Positions 24,543-37,628 of a stretch of DNA of 64,000 nt are shown in pieces (the first letter of the stretch is position 1; each line of letters opens with the position of its first letter). The position numbers were made by a program, and so were the translations under genes. This DNA is from Neelides folsomi. Its lineage: Eukaryota; Arthropoda; Collembola; Neelipleona; Neelidae. The stretch lies in assembly GCA_034687125.1 (NCBI GenBank), contig JAQGBZ010000016.1:124001-188000 (forward strand), in the 5' to 3' direction. The notes beneath the pieces were generated by a model. It ran no database searches, was not told the origin of the DNA, and was given only the letters and a program-made list of their open reading frames with translations.

Positions 24543-25944
24543 ACCGCCCCCCCCCTCTTTCCGAATTCTTCAATATGAGAATTGATGAACCAAGGTTCGT
24601 GAACTGGTGCAATAATCCGCTGAACAAATATCCATATACTTAACATATAATTACTTTTAAGTAATAAGACACTCCGCCACAAATAAGTAATTTTAATTAA
24701 ACATCGTTGAACAAACTCATTACACGATACTCGGATCGAGATTTAAGTGGAACCCTCCCATTTGTCTCCCATTTGTTTTTTCAAGTACAAGGACTCTACA
24801 TACATATTACTTGATAATCAATCTTCTGAGTTCTACCGTTGACTCAACAATGACAAAAGTTTTGTTTATAGTATTTTAACTAATGACTGATCATTTAAGA
24901 CGGCTCATGCAACGCCATAAGTCTTACCGGTAATAAATATGCAATCAACTAATAAGTATGTAAAGTATTTGATCCCCCTTAATTAATTTTGCAAATTATC
25001 CAAAATGTTCATTGAAGCAATATTTTCCCTTTTTTGTATTTCACGAGTGTCGGTGTCGTGAGATTTGGTGAGGCGAGTCACAATTTTTATTTCACAAAAC
25101 TTTACAATTTCTCTTGATTTAAAAAAACGTTGTTTGGGAAAAAATGGTCATTTTTTAACTCTCAATTTTAAAACCAATGACATGCAATGTGTTTAATCAA
25201 CATAAAAGGAGCATTTAGAGACCTTAGGTCCAAATTGAGTAAAAAGTGCATTTATAAGATTATTATTGTTATTATTTATACATGTACACATGAAAGGTGT
25301 GTTAAATACTTTTGTTATGTCTGTGGTTAGCAATTACTCCAATGATCACAATTTATGACAAAGACTCGCGAGGGGAAGTTTTGAGACTATGAAATTATTT
25401 CAAGTATTTATTTAGTAGAAGTTTACATTATTTCCCTCGCTTCCCTTAACACTCACATTAATTTGTTGGAATATTTATTTATTTCATTATTTATTATAAG
25501 ACATGTATGATTGTATGTTAGCTTTTAAGGACATTGACAAAGATCAATTAAATTCGCATTTTTACTAAATATTTATTTTATCTCAACCCTTCACATTGTA
25601 AATTTTAGTTTGTGAAGCCTAAGCCATTTAATTAATATATATTTAACTCTGACGATAATACTGTAATAAATGAGAAGTGGTCGAAGGACGCGGTTTCAAA
25701 ATGCAAAAGTACTCATCACGTCGTCGCTTTCGAATATTCAATATTAAGAACCATATTTATAATAAATGCAATGAATGTGAGATCATAATTGTTATGATCG
25801 TAATAATAATGTGAATATCTTAATGGTCTGTTGGATTTATTTTGGGCGGTTTCTTTTTAGTTGATCGTAGGACGAGGTTTGAACCTGGGCGATGTGCGTG
25901 TTTGGATCTGACCCCTGGGCAATTTGACCTTCATTTGGGGGATA
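24543..25944. other. Convergent 3' region of BCL9 and the small minus-strand gene
   Basis: AT-rich, non-coding. It should contain the BCL9 3' UTR; AATAAA motifs occur at about 24932 and 25663. No repeat or gene recognised. Confidence 0.45.
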
Positions 25945-26303
25945 TTATTTAAATTTCACAAGGGCCATCATGGCTGTTGTTTGTTCCTTGTTGAGGGAAA
26001 TAACGGTTTTTGATCTCTTGACCTGACCACCCACGCACATTGCCCGTTCCTCGGCCCACACTTTTAGTACAATTCCCTTCACTTCGGTATCAAATAAGCT
26101 CAATATTTTATCTACAAAGTAATAAATATGATATATCTGTAAAAAGTAATGGTAATGCCTTGGGCGAAGGTCGGGTGAATGTGAAATAGCTGTGAATAGT
26201 TGACTAAATTTGCGTCAGACGTAGAAGATCCAACGAGACCCTTAACTCTTTCTTCGTCTTTCGACGCAGGTAACTTCAAGACTTGGCCTCTACTTACATT
26301 CAT
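25945..26303 (-). CDS. Small protein of unknown function (about 103 aa, two exons, tentative)
   Basis: I do not recognise this protein. Exon 1 (26159-26303) runs from ATG through 48 codons, polar and then hydrophobic/aromatic (ending LFHIHPTFAQ). Exon 2 (25945-26111) is open for 54 codons to TAA and reads like a folded domain (KILSLFDTEVKGIVLKVWAE then ERAMCVGGQV, KTVISLNKEQ). The acceptor TATTACTTTGTAG before exon 2 is good and the phase fits. The donor is odd: the only in-phase site is CCCAAG|GCATTA, a GC donor with a weak tail, giving a 47-nt intron. An alternative is that a strong donor motif right after the ATG (AAT|GTAAGT) is used with other exons. A TATA-like element lies upstream. It sits on the same strand as the 737-aa gene, 685 bp downstream of its stop. 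Confidence 0.5.
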
Positions 26304-26347
26304 GTCAACGACTCTCCTCTCTTAGGGGAAGTTGTGAAGCGAGCGAG

Positions 26348-26356
26348 TCTTTTTAT
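26348..26356 (-). promoter_or_regulatory. TATA-like element of the small minus-strand gene
   Basis: GATAAAAAG on the minus strand lies about 45 nt upstream of the ATG at 26303, followed by a pyrimidine-rich leader (CTCGCTCGCTTCACAACTTC). A start site about 25-30 nt downstream would give a very short leader. This supports a separate transcription unit here. Confidence 0.4.
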
Positions 26357-26566
26357 CTCTATAGGATTTTTCATCAGCGGGACACGTGCAAAGAAGCACT
26401 TTTGTTATATACGTATAAAAAATAATTTATATTTATTCATTTGAGATTTTTAATACTTGAATAGGATCGATATTTTAATTAATACTATATTTGATGATAC
26501 AATAGATGGTAGATGTTTGTAATTGTGTACAACGTTTATATAAATATATTTAAATAAATAAATAAA

Positions 26567-26582
26567 TATATATATATATATA
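26567..26582. repeat. (TA)8 microsatellite
   Basis: Uninterrupted TA repeat of 16 nt in the AT-rich spacer between the two unnamed minus-strand genes. Confidence 0.8.
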
Positions 26583-26987
26583 ATTTACATGTGTAGACTG
26601 TATGTTGAATAATTAATTGTAACAGTTACTCTCTCTGAGCTGCCAGATTACTTATTTTAACTAACTTGTAAGAGAAAATCCCAGCTTTTTGTTGATGTTA
26701 TTTAAATATGTACTGTAGAATAAATAATGAGTATTTTTCTTAAATCTGTTAAGAAGGATGACTAGAGGAGCTTCATTTCCTATATTGTGGATTTTTAAGA
26801 TATTTTATTTGTTGTTAACCTAAGATTTGGATGGCAGGTGAAAAAATTGAATGAATTTTCACTGAAGTTAAGATTGTGCCATTTAAATAAATTTTAATTA
26901 CGACTTCAACTTTCATCATCTTTCTCAATGGCACTTTATTCTCGCAAATATGGCCAACTCTCTTCACTGTGTCCGATCAATGCAGGA

Positions 26988-29900
26988 TCATTTTACTTCG
27001 GAGAATCCGCCTTCTCTGCCCCGATCTCGCCTTGGTCTGAAGGGAGACCAAGCAGGTCGCTTCGCCTTAACGTCTTCCTCTGGTTCTTCTTCTTCGTCTG
27101 ATCCTCCCTTCATTTGTTTAGCCTTCTTCTTCCCTGTATAGATGAGATTTATTAAAACCATGCACTTTTACCTTTAATTGGTTTATGGAATGGATAAACT
27201 CACCGAGGAAGAGCCTCTTGAACCGCCCGAAGAGGCCGACCTTCTTCGGCGCCGCGGTGTTGGGGGGGAGAGTGAAGGTCTTAAAGGCCTTTCTCCCACC
27301 CGTAGCCTCCCGCACATCCGGTACACTACGGGTCCCCGCCAATGGTGGAAGTGCGGGCCCTGAAAGTTAAATACTTTAGTTAACATCACATGGAAGAATA
27401 AATAGAAATTAATCGGGAATGAAAGGTTTTACTCACCACCAACACGAGCGCCGATCGCTTCTTCGGCCTCTTCGATGACGTCAAAGTAGTCCACGTTCAT
27501 CGACTCTTCCTCGTTGGGAAGCTCCCCCGGATAGTCTTCAAATTCATGGACGATCTAATAATAATAATAAATTAATTTTACAACTCAGGTACTGAAATAT
27601 TCATTTTTTGAAATTCATTTTAAGAATAAACTTGAGAAACTCACGGACTTCACCACTTCCGCTTCCTCGACCGGGAGGATGGCGCTCTGGAAACGCCCAG
27701 CCGCTCCTGTCACGGTCCTCAGGTCCTGAAAATTCACAAATGTTACAACGGTGAAAAGGATAATTTTTAAATTCATTTAAAAATTAATAATTGGATGCGT
27801 ACGTACCTCCCAACGCTCGGATGCCACTTCCGTCATTGGTGGACCGCTTAGAAAACGGCTGGCGTCTCCCTGGATGGTCTTAAGCCGCCCATCCCCCTGT
27901 ACATTCAAAAGGGTGTCATTTATTATAGACTACTTGTCATTTAAATGTGAGGCAAGTAAAGGGCAAGGGGATTTCTTACCCCGGCATCTAGCTCTTCCAG
28001 CTGCTCAAAGATAATCGGGCTGGATGCCCTTTCCTCGATAAAGACGAGCGGGTCGCTCGCTGAGTCCCGGATCTTTGGTTCGATGAGACCCTTTTTAACG
28101 CCAATGGCGTAAAGATATTCTGCCATCGTCGAGCAAATTATTTCTTGATTAGGACGATTTATTGTAATTATCGGTAACGGTCTTATCGGGATTTTGGAGG
28201 GAGGTTCGTTTTCGATGCTCTCCGTAAATGCCGGAATTGGCCGTGTTGCAAATTTACTCACCACGCTTTCTCGTTTCCCATCCATAGGGATGTATAGCGA
28301 AATGCTCTTTTTGCATGGTTTGGCTGATTTGGCATCGATGTTTTGAAAATCTTCCATCGCTGATGCGACCTCTCTGGCCACACATGAGCCTTGATGTACG
28401 TGTCGATGAACTCGAGTTGTATCGGCGCTCATCGTTACATGTGATTCCTCCACGTCACACGTTAAAGAATCTTCTAGAAGATCCTCCAATATGGCGAATG
28501 GTTCTTCGATGAGTTCGATGCTTTCACATCGGCCGTCTAGTGAGTCATCGGAAAAATATACATCGTCTCCGTCTACTTCCTCATGGGTTGAAAGCCTTCT
28601 CATTTCATCGAGAGTGAACATCTCGTTCCTGATCATTTCATCTGGCCATTGGAGGAAATTTGTCTCTGATCGATTGATCATGCTTAAGTACCCATCATCG
28701 ATTTCGATCAAAGCGTGATTAATCACAGGTTCAAATTTGGGCAATTGACATATTTTCACCTCATCCCCATTTGTTTTCGCAAGCTTTTTAAAATTGTTTT
28801 TTGTGAATGTTCCAGAGCCGAGGGATTTGTTTCGTCCTGGCCGTTCGGTCGACAAAGTTGATGAGTCCTGTGGGGTCCGCACATTGTTTGGGACATCCAT
28901 TTCCTTCGCTTTTGATGGCTGCTCGTTTGCCACCAATGGAGATTGATGTCTTTGGACCTTCTCCGCTTCAAACGTCTCGTCTACGACTGAGGTAATTTTT
29001 TCGAATACGTTCTCAATCCTCTTCCTACATTTATTGTTCTTGTAAGGCATTTCTTCCGTTTCTTCCAGACATGTGTTCCGGGTTTTGCGAAGGGAGCGTG
29101 GAAGGTCGTGGTCGGACGGGAAGGTCCAAACCTCTTGACTTCTCTCCTTCCATCCTTCAATGAGGTTATTCATCCTGGAGGATCTCATGGAGCGGGAGGG
29201 GTCCGGGGATTTGGGGCTGACTTTGGGAAAAGACCCGCCGGTGGGTCGGACGGACGGAGAACAATTTTTCAACCCGTTCTTCCCACTTGGCTTCCTCCGC
29301 CTTGACTCCACTTTCGGACTTTTGGGGAAGAGAATCTCATAGCTCGTCCCATTCTTCGACCTCCTGAAGATCTCCGTCTCCATTTGGAAGATTTCATTGT
29401 GGACTTTGGGGTATTTGTGACTAGTTCCTTCTCGGTTCCTTCCTTCCGGCCCGGCTGGAACGTTGGGGCCCATGGGAAGCTTCTCATTCGAGTTGGATCC
29501 AAACGAGTCATCGAATTCAGCAATCACGTCATCCAACACAGAGATGCAATTCAGAATGTCCTCACAGCTGCAATGATTACAGACAATTAACGTACAATAT
29601 CAATTTTTTAATTGTTAGATAATTTATTTCAAAAAAGTTAAAGTTAAAATTATTCTTATTGTATGAATTATAATTATTAATTTATTAATTTTATATAATG
29701 ACAAACGAATTATGATTAACTGTCAATAATATTAAACTATTTTTCATTTTTATTTTCATCTATCAGGAGGTAATAAATATGATTAAACATAAACTTTTAC
29801 TTTAAATATATTTTTCTTATTGTTCATAGCATTCATAGGATGTACATGTATTAAACATATTATAATACACACTTCAATACTTTTCCTAAGATGCCTATTA

Positions 29901-31525
29901 AGTATTTTAGAAATAGATGATGATTGAATGTACTTATTGTCTAAATATGCACTAATGCTCTTAAAATGATAAATAGATCTCCAAATTGGTAAAATAGAAA
30001 GGAAGAATTGAATAATTCGATTTCTCCCCTTTAGCATCAATTGTGTATATAATTCAACAGTCTTGTATACCCATAAGTCTTTACAATAACATGCATCTAG
30101 CCTGTGTCAAGATGGTGATTCGAAATGGTCCAAAAATGACCCAAGACAGATGTTCATTCTAAAAGAGGGACTACAACCCAGTGTTGAAAAGCACATCTTT
30201 GGTATCGGTCCATACATAAAAAGTATGACGTATATAAAAAGCGTGACACGAATCAGCCAGCATGTTATTTCTTATCTCCAATCATGGAGAACAAGACAGT
30301 TTGGTGATAATATGGAGAGAATGTTTCTGCAGTGAGTATATTCATTATTCTTACTTAATGCCTGGGATTGGACACTACAACACTGCAAGAGACATCATTG
30401 ATAAAGGACCAATATAATAAATAGATAAACTCTATCACTATTTTCAACCCAATTTCTCTTGACACGAATTAAGGGGACTAATCGGGAAAAGTTAAAATAT
30501 AAAAGTGCCGTGAAAATTTTATGGATTAACACTCTTATTTAAGAATTCCTTTAAATACAAACATATTTATTTGTCTATATAAATAACTATGCAATAAACT
30601 TAACATGTAGAAACAGAGTATCTGATCTGTAGTATATTGTATACATAATATTTAATTGTTTATGCAATGGATTTATACGTAATGTAAGTACATGTGTATC
30701 TTATTCAATGTACATATCTTATAATACTTATAAAGAGCTGACATGAAAGTCCTCCACATGTTTCCAGTCTTTTCATTTTAGGCCCATATCCATTCCCATC
30801 CACATGCCCGGCCATGTGAGGGTCATAAGCGAGTTGATCTGTCAGAGTGGATAAATATTTATTCCTCTTTTTTCTCCCCGTCGAATGTGCGGAAATTAGA
30901 GTCCACATTGGGAGATTGGAGAGAGAATATTGTTTCACTATGCGGAAATCTGTGAACCAGAGGGAAAATGTAGTTTGGAGGCAGTGGAACACTTGATGGG
31001 CCTTTTATGGGCTTGTGCTCTCGAAACACTTCCCCAGGAGACTCACAACAAAACAACACCTCTGTCAGAGGAGAGGAATGAGGATTGGTGTGAATTGTCG
31101 TCGGTTCTTCAACCTCCTCATCCATTTTTTAACATCCACCAGCTAATTTCTCCTCAAGTTCCTCAAGTCAAGAGTCAAGACATGAGGAGGAAATGGAAAA
31201 AAAAACATTTACTTTTACTTAGAGGAGTTTGAAAATGTCTTTTATAAATATCTGATTAGTTGCTTATTATTAGTTATTCGATACTTATTAGATAGAACTT
31301 AATAAAAGGTATGCTTATAAATACCATAATGTGTTTTCTGGTATTAAAAGCCCTTATGGGATAAAATGGGGTTGTTTGTTCCATGTGAATATTTATTAAT
31401 TGTCCACTTGCGGAGGCGACCGTGAATAATGTGAGGTTGGGGAAGGGTCATTTGGATTTCCTTCAACCTACTTTCTCTCCGCCTACTCACACGGATCCGT
31501 CAGCAGCTCCTTCATCGGCCACCAT
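26988..31525 (-). CDS. Unrecognised 737-aa protein (7 exons)
   Basis: I cannot assign this to a family. Exons: 31491-31525 (tentative), 27980-29567, 27807-27896, 27645-27725, 27437-27554, 27204-27359, 26988-27133; all GT-AG, and the phases close to 737 codons. The first coding exon (MVADEGAADGS) was chosen because it has an ATG, a strong GTGAGT donor and the exact phase needed. An out-of-frame ATG four bases upstream (31529) is a weakness of that choice. Exon 2 starts with a helical CEDILNCISVLDDVIAEFD, continues with a long Lys/Arg/Ser/Pro-rich linker, then acidic patches (GDDVYFSDDS, EEPFAILEDLLEDSLT). Near residues 490-540 it reads AEYLYAIGVKKGLIEPKI. The last exons encode an acidic stretch (EFEDYPGELPNEEES) and a very basic tail (GLFGRFKRLFLGKKKAKQ) with a possible nuclear localisation signal. 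No signal peptide or membrane helix. It is probably a cytosolic or nuclear regulatory protein. Confidence 0.72.
29568..31490 (-). other. First intron of the 737-aa gene
   Basis: A 1.9-kb AT-rich intron if the first exon is right. At about 30859-31232 a GC-richer block is open for 88 codons on the minus strand (ending in a stop that overlaps AATAAA) and for 100 codons on the plus strand. Neither translation is recognisable, and I leave both as unproven. Confidence 0.4.
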
Positions 31526-34500
31526 ACATCTCGTTCAACAGTTAAATGCGAAACTAATTCAAAATAGTCGTTAAATATACCAAAGTGTTGAACTCACTCA
31601 CTCATTTCCACATGGGAAGAAAGTGGTGGTCATAAAGAATTAACCCAACCGAGTGGATCTGGAATTTGTTAAAAGATTCCTATTTTGGATGATGCTCATT
31701 TACATACATGTGCGGCGTCTAAAAATTCTAAATCCCTTAACGCCTTCTTTACATTTAAATTTTACTCCTTTGCATTGAAAATAATATATTATCAGGGCCA
31801 TTTTTTATAACATTTATTACTCACTTTTTATCTTTACGCCTCAGATCATGTTGATATTTCATGCATTTCTTCTTATATAATAAACTGGATATTATATACA
31901 TACTAGATTTATATAGCATACCATATATGGTGTTTAAGATCTTTTGAACTGCTTTGTCAATGACGATTTTTCAATATCTAATTTCTTGCAACTTCACTCT
32001 GTCACTCTTTATTTTAAATGCTATTGTTGCTGGAACAATAAGGTACGAAATTGATAGCGTCCATGCGATTTGATTCAAGCTCTGATTTCACATTAGTTAG
32101 ATTGATGAATCATTTTAGTAACAATATTAAATTGTTTTTTACTAATCCATAAATATAATGTATTAATGTATTCGAGGCAGTTTGATGAGTCAGAGATTTA
32201 GTCGCAAGTTCAAAGTTGACACTTTCTGTAAATGGATTGATGGATGGGCGGGTTGTAATGAGGATTTATTTACTTATTGTTAAGTGGTCGTTCTATTTTT
32301 TTGTCTAATTGTTTTTGAAGCCAGGAACTATGTTGCGCATCCCCATCAACCCACATGGTGGATAATTATTCTTATCCTTATCCACATAGAACAACTTCCC
32401 ATATATTCATGTAGGACTTGACTGGAGTTGGGAAGGAAAACGCATTTATGGTTAAATATAGAAAAAGATTTATACCTGACCTGACACTCCACGTGGATTT
32501 GGAACAATTTTTATCCACTCAAATGGTTTTAAAAACCAAATGTGTTTCTCAAATTCAATAATTTTACTGTACAAAATATTATTAAATTATATGTACATAT
32601 ATACCTAAATAGTAATAGTACTAAATGTAAATAATAACTTATTGTTAATTAATAACACTTTCTACTTACTCGCTTACATATATGTAATACCAATATTATA
32701 CATAAATAGTAAATATAGGTAAAATTAAAAATCTTACGCTATAAGTACAGCAATAGATTATTAATATTAAAAGTAATATAAGATCGTATGTTAAAATATG
32801 ATTTCGGATTTCTTCTTGAACTTACTAAGGATCTTTTTTCCTCCAAGTTCCTCCGTCATTGGTCTCCGAATGATGATTGACTTCTTCCTTTCGACTCTTC
32901 ATTGGGGGCATTTTCTCAAATCTCTTCACTTTCATTTCCACTCACAAATGGACAATATCTGTATTCTGACATCACTCGTCCCACACTTAAAAGTTAGTGA
33001 ATCATTGGGAGTTATTTAAGTACATATATGTACATGGGTTTTCTTGAGCGTGGTGATTTGTATCCTCAGGGTCTGAGTGGTGTTGTTGGTGAGGCGTGAT
33101 GGGGAAGACTGGTTGGATCCTGGGAAGAGGCAACAACTGAGCGAGGAGGAGGAAGACAAAGCTGTGGGGGAACAAAGGAACGTCTCTCCCTCACCTTCCC
33201 CATTCAACAGATCCAGAAGACAATCCAAGGGAGTCAATTCCTTACAACTCAACATACCCCGACTGCTCCCTCAATTACCACAATCACAAAGGTTCTGGCA
33301 AAAGGTCCAATCAACACCATTTTACACATTTTCACAAAAAATTGAGAATTTAACATTCACATATGTACTTAGTATATTAAAAAAGTATATTGCATACAAA
33401 TATACTTAAACATACATTTTATGTGCTCTACAATACTCTACATTACTTATTAAACTTAAGATTAAAGTTCCAAGAGACTTTTTTCGATGCCCTGATTGCT
33501 TGACAGCCGTCTAGATACATGGGATGTCACGACTTGTTCCCAACTTGTCTCGAGTTGGGAACTTTACTCTTACTAATATGTCATTTGTCCTATATATAAA
33601 TTTAAACTTATAGGTAGGTATAGTTAATGGCAGTACGACATTGTATTAGAAAAATATATTGTTATGGTATGCTTATTAGTAACATTTGGGAAATTCAAAA
33701 TTTTGGATCGAAGCGAGAAGTGAATTAATAATTTTATGGTTCTTCGGAGGATATTACTCACTTCGGCATTCCCGGATATCGGATTGTGCAGATGGCTAAA
33801 ATTGGAAGAATTTAAATGCAAGTGAATTGAGATAAAAATTGGATCGTCAAAATAGTTAGTTTACATTTTTATTTATTGGTTTGACACGAACAGTATTTGC
33901 AAATCATTAATGGTTATGTCTTCTTGAGGTTGATGAATGCAAAAATACTTAATGAACAAATTTACATTTGACACATACCTATTTATACTTAATGTTAGAA
34001 TAAAGTATAATTTAAATAGGTTTAATACATAAACCTAGCCTAATATTGATAATTTAAAAATATCTAATATATTTAATTGTGAAATTGCTAAATGTAAAAC
34101 AGTTTGTCATTATGAATTATTATAAATAATTTTTAATATGAGATTGTGCCGAATTGTGAGTTTTACCTGAAAATAAATGAAAATATTAATGTACATACTT
34201 ATGTCTGTATTGTTCTTTATTTCTTTATATTTTTATTACAAATTTATTAAACTTTCCTAATCTTGATACTGGGTTAAATGTTATCTATCGAAATAGCATG
34301 TATGTCTAGTAGCCTACTTTAATGTCAACCTGACTTATAAATCTGGATTTACGAAGTCAATAGATGTCAATGAACTTTGACTTAACACAAACATATAAAT
34401 ACAGCATTAGATAAAAGTCACTCAATGCAAACCCCGAGGAAAGTGAGCCCGATCTGGTTCAACCCGGCGAACGGCGTGGGATGAAAGGGTCCAAAGAATT

Positions 34501-34728
34501 CCAATGGCAATTGTAATTGTGGAGTGGAAGGTCGAAAGGATCGGAACGACGAGTCAGGAATCATAGGAATCAAAATTATTAAAATGGCCAAAACAATGAT
34601 CGAAAAGGACTGAAATGGTTTTTGGAAATTTTGGTGCAGGATTAAAAAAGATGGAGATCAGATTGACCTAAAGTCAACTGAACCGTTTCACTCTTCTCCA
34701 GACTTTCCCCGGGGTTTGCTAAATTGAT
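31526..34728. other. Spacer between the 737-aa gene and NIPP1
   Basis: Mostly AT-rich DNA without recognisable genes. The part beside 31526 should hold the promoter of the 737-aa gene and the part beside 34728 the NIPP1 3' UTR. A block at 33016-33409 is open on both strands (110 codons plus, 79 codons minus) but matches no family I know. Confidence 0.45.
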
Positions 34729-37628
34729 TTAAACAAGAAGATTTGACCCGTGTTTTTTTCCTGGCCAAGCTTCTTTGGCGTATTTCTTCTTCCTTGGTTC
34801 ATCCGATGGTTCCGTAGGTTGAGGTTGCTGGGGTGCTGGCAGCACTTCGGGAACTTTGATCTCCTTCTCCGATGCGACTTCGATCTCCGGTGCAGGGTTG
34901 AGGTTCGGAAGTCCAAGAGACGTCGCCATTGACCCAAAGAATTTTTCCGCCGTGGTGGAGTTGGTCAGATTCCCTTCGGGTGGCAAGTCGTCATAGAGGG
35001 AAACAGACCTTGGAGCATGAACATAGTGTTTGACAACAGGATGAGACACCAAACCGGACGAGTCCATTTTGAAACGCTAAACAATTCAACAGTCAAATAA
35101 TGATGATCTTGAAGTAGTGGAGAATTTAAATAAATCCATATTTAATAGGGGAATGAAGATCGTTTCGTTTGATAAACTCCATTATACTGTACATTTAAAT
35201 GTATCCATGTGCAGGATTAATATTTTTTTGAGTCGAGGTGATATTGAGAGATCTTACCTTGGAAGACGGGATGATCGTCGTTTGGATCAAATTTCTAAAT
35301 CGCCCGACAGAAGGGTCGATATCTTCCGGATTGATGACCTCTTCGTCCTCGTTGAATGAAACATTTTTAGATCGCTTCAAGCCAACCAGCGCCAGCCGTT
35401 TGTCTTGATCGGGAATACCAAGCATTGAGATCCGACGATTGTGCGCCGTGTTAAATTCTGTTAAATTCTATTAAAACGGGAAAGTTTAATCAAACCTTGT
35501 TTATTCTATGTATTTTTTTAAATGAATGAATTTAAATAAATACATCAAGTTCCGAGTCAGTTTCAGGAAGGCCGAGGAGAGCTCCTTCGCTGTCAGACTT
35601 TGATTTCTCAAGTTCTTCCATTATGGGACGAGGGACGACGGTTGGAGGACGTTCACGAATGACGTATTTCCTTGTAGAAGCCCCAAAGTGGAAGGTGCTG
35701 TCGATGATGAGTTGTGTCGGCTTGTTATGTTCCAATCGAATACTTCCAATGAATGTTCCATGGGCTTAAATATCAATTATTCATTAAATCTAGACCTTGA
35801 TCGGATGAGTTTGATCGACTCAAGCGCAAACAAGTTAAAAGCCCTTTTATGGGGAATAGACGTTAAAATGAGGGATTTTTATATTTAAGAATGTAAAGAT
35901 ATTTCAAAATTTTGCAACTTTCGATAGCTCAAAAGACAAATTGAGGGAAAATGAAATGATTAATGTTATATATTACAGTTATTTCAAGTTATTTGGGCAA
36001 AAGAAGAGTTGGCGGACGCGGAGCTGTGCTGGCTAAGTGGACTTCGACTTCTTAATTTAATTATAACTTAAGTCAATTAAAACCGTTTTCCTACCAAATT
36101 GATGGTGATAATTACCAATTTGTTGGTTATTAGAAGGGGGAGATTATATATGAGGAATTAAAGTTATTCAAAGTCTGTTAAATTTAATATTACTTACTTC
36201 TTGATAGGTTTTAGGATCTCAATCTAGGGTTTGCCAATTGCGAAAATGCGCTTTGTGAATTGTGAAAAGATTCGTTTCATTTTAGCGCTTCTTTCACTTC
36301 GCGTTTCTGGTTCCCTATCTCGGTAATGCATTGCACAGATTTAAACTACTTGACCCAGAGGAAGTTAAGTATAGGCCCCTTGCAAATGAAATTTTTCCCT
36401 TTAGGAGGCTCTGACAATATTTTTTGCGCATACAAACTACTTTATTAGGCTTGCATATTTTTATAAATACCTATGCGTATATTATATAACAATATATTAT
36501 ATTTTATTATAATTTATATTAATGCAATTGAATATTCAGGATTTTCATAACCACCGTCAGATATATCTTTTTACGCATAACCGAGAAAGGAATCATTTGC
36601 TGATCCTTTCTCATTTTTAAATTGTTAATTGTCATTCTCCAATTAAGCTTTTCTAAAAATTCATTTTTGTGTAGGTTGGTAATTATTGCTCATTATATTA
36701 TTATATTTAAATTTTCTCTAAACATTAACTCAGGTCACTCACAGCAGATTCGTAAGTATTCTCCATTCTCCACTGCAGTGTCGATTTTTACAGTTGGACG
36801 GATTGCATCCACAATGATAATTAATTTAATATTTGACCGACTTTAACTAACTTTATCTCCTCAAATATAATTTCCCCCTTTTAATAACCATCAATTTCGT
36901 AATCACCACCATTGGTTTGGGAGAAAAACGCTTAGGAAGTTCACTTGGCGTGCTGCCCCCGCCAACTCCACCTTTTCCCTAAATCTTCAGGTAAAGAAAC
37001 CTCATTTAGAAATCAAAAACAATTTAATTTGCATAAATAATTTTTTTTCCTTTAACAAGTAACAAGTCAGTTTCAGATTGAGGTCGACTTTCAAATTAAC
37101 TTACAACTCCCAAGATCGACGAGGAAATTTCTATCAAGTTGCTTGTGGTAAACAAGTGCCGAATGAACTCTTGAGCAAGAAGCATGGTCAATACAAAAAT
37201 CATTCATTTGAGGATTTCTTCCAAATAAGTAGCATTTCTTTTCATCCACCATAAGTTTCTAGATTTGGATTAGTAAAATTAGACCATTAATATCAAACTT
37301 TAAAATGTTCTTTTATATTAAATTTGTATATATCATTATTTTTTATCATAATATGTATATATGGTAATTTCAGGTTATTGTATGGCAAATTATCAATTAA
37401 GGAAGATATTGGAATCATTATTATCACCTGGACTAATTTGTCTCCCTTCATTACGTCCAAATGAAGACCCGCCGGTGGTTTCCCGGCCCTAATATAAAAA
37501 TCCTTATATGTACAAATTTACTATTCACGATGAAAAATTTCCTTTAAAGGGTGAAAATCAAATTATTTAACATCCAACTCTAAATGGATTTTTTCTTACC
37601 AACTTGGTATTTCAAAATTTCCTGACAT
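34729..37628 (-). CDS. PPP1R8: Nuclear inhibitor of protein phosphatase 1 (NIPP1; 340 aa, 6 exons)
   Basis: Nuclear regulatory subunit of protein phosphatase 1, tied to pre-mRNA splicing and transcription. Exons: 37600-37628, 37428-37488, 37105-37258, 35544-35764, 35258-35467, 34729-35076; the phases close to 340 codons (human 351). The N terminus SWAGKPPAGLHLDVMKGDKL matches human NIPP1. The FHA domain, about 30-115, contains the phosphothreonine-binding residues of YLFGRNP (G43, R44), SCSRVH (S59, R60, H62) and HGTFIG. NLTEFNTAHNRR starts exon 5. The PP1-docking RVxF motif is present as KNVSF (189-193), followed by the acidic EDEEVINPEDIDPSVGRFRN that also contacts PP1. The C terminus KKYAKEAWPGKK is near-identical to the human one. 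Exons 3 and 4 are separated by a 1.34-kb intron, the rest by introns of 76-180 nt. Confidence 0.94.
35765..37104 (-). other. Large third intron of NIPP1
   Basis: 1340 bp, AT-rich, with no nested gene that I can see. A GC-richer patch lies at about 36905-36985. Confidence 0.6.
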
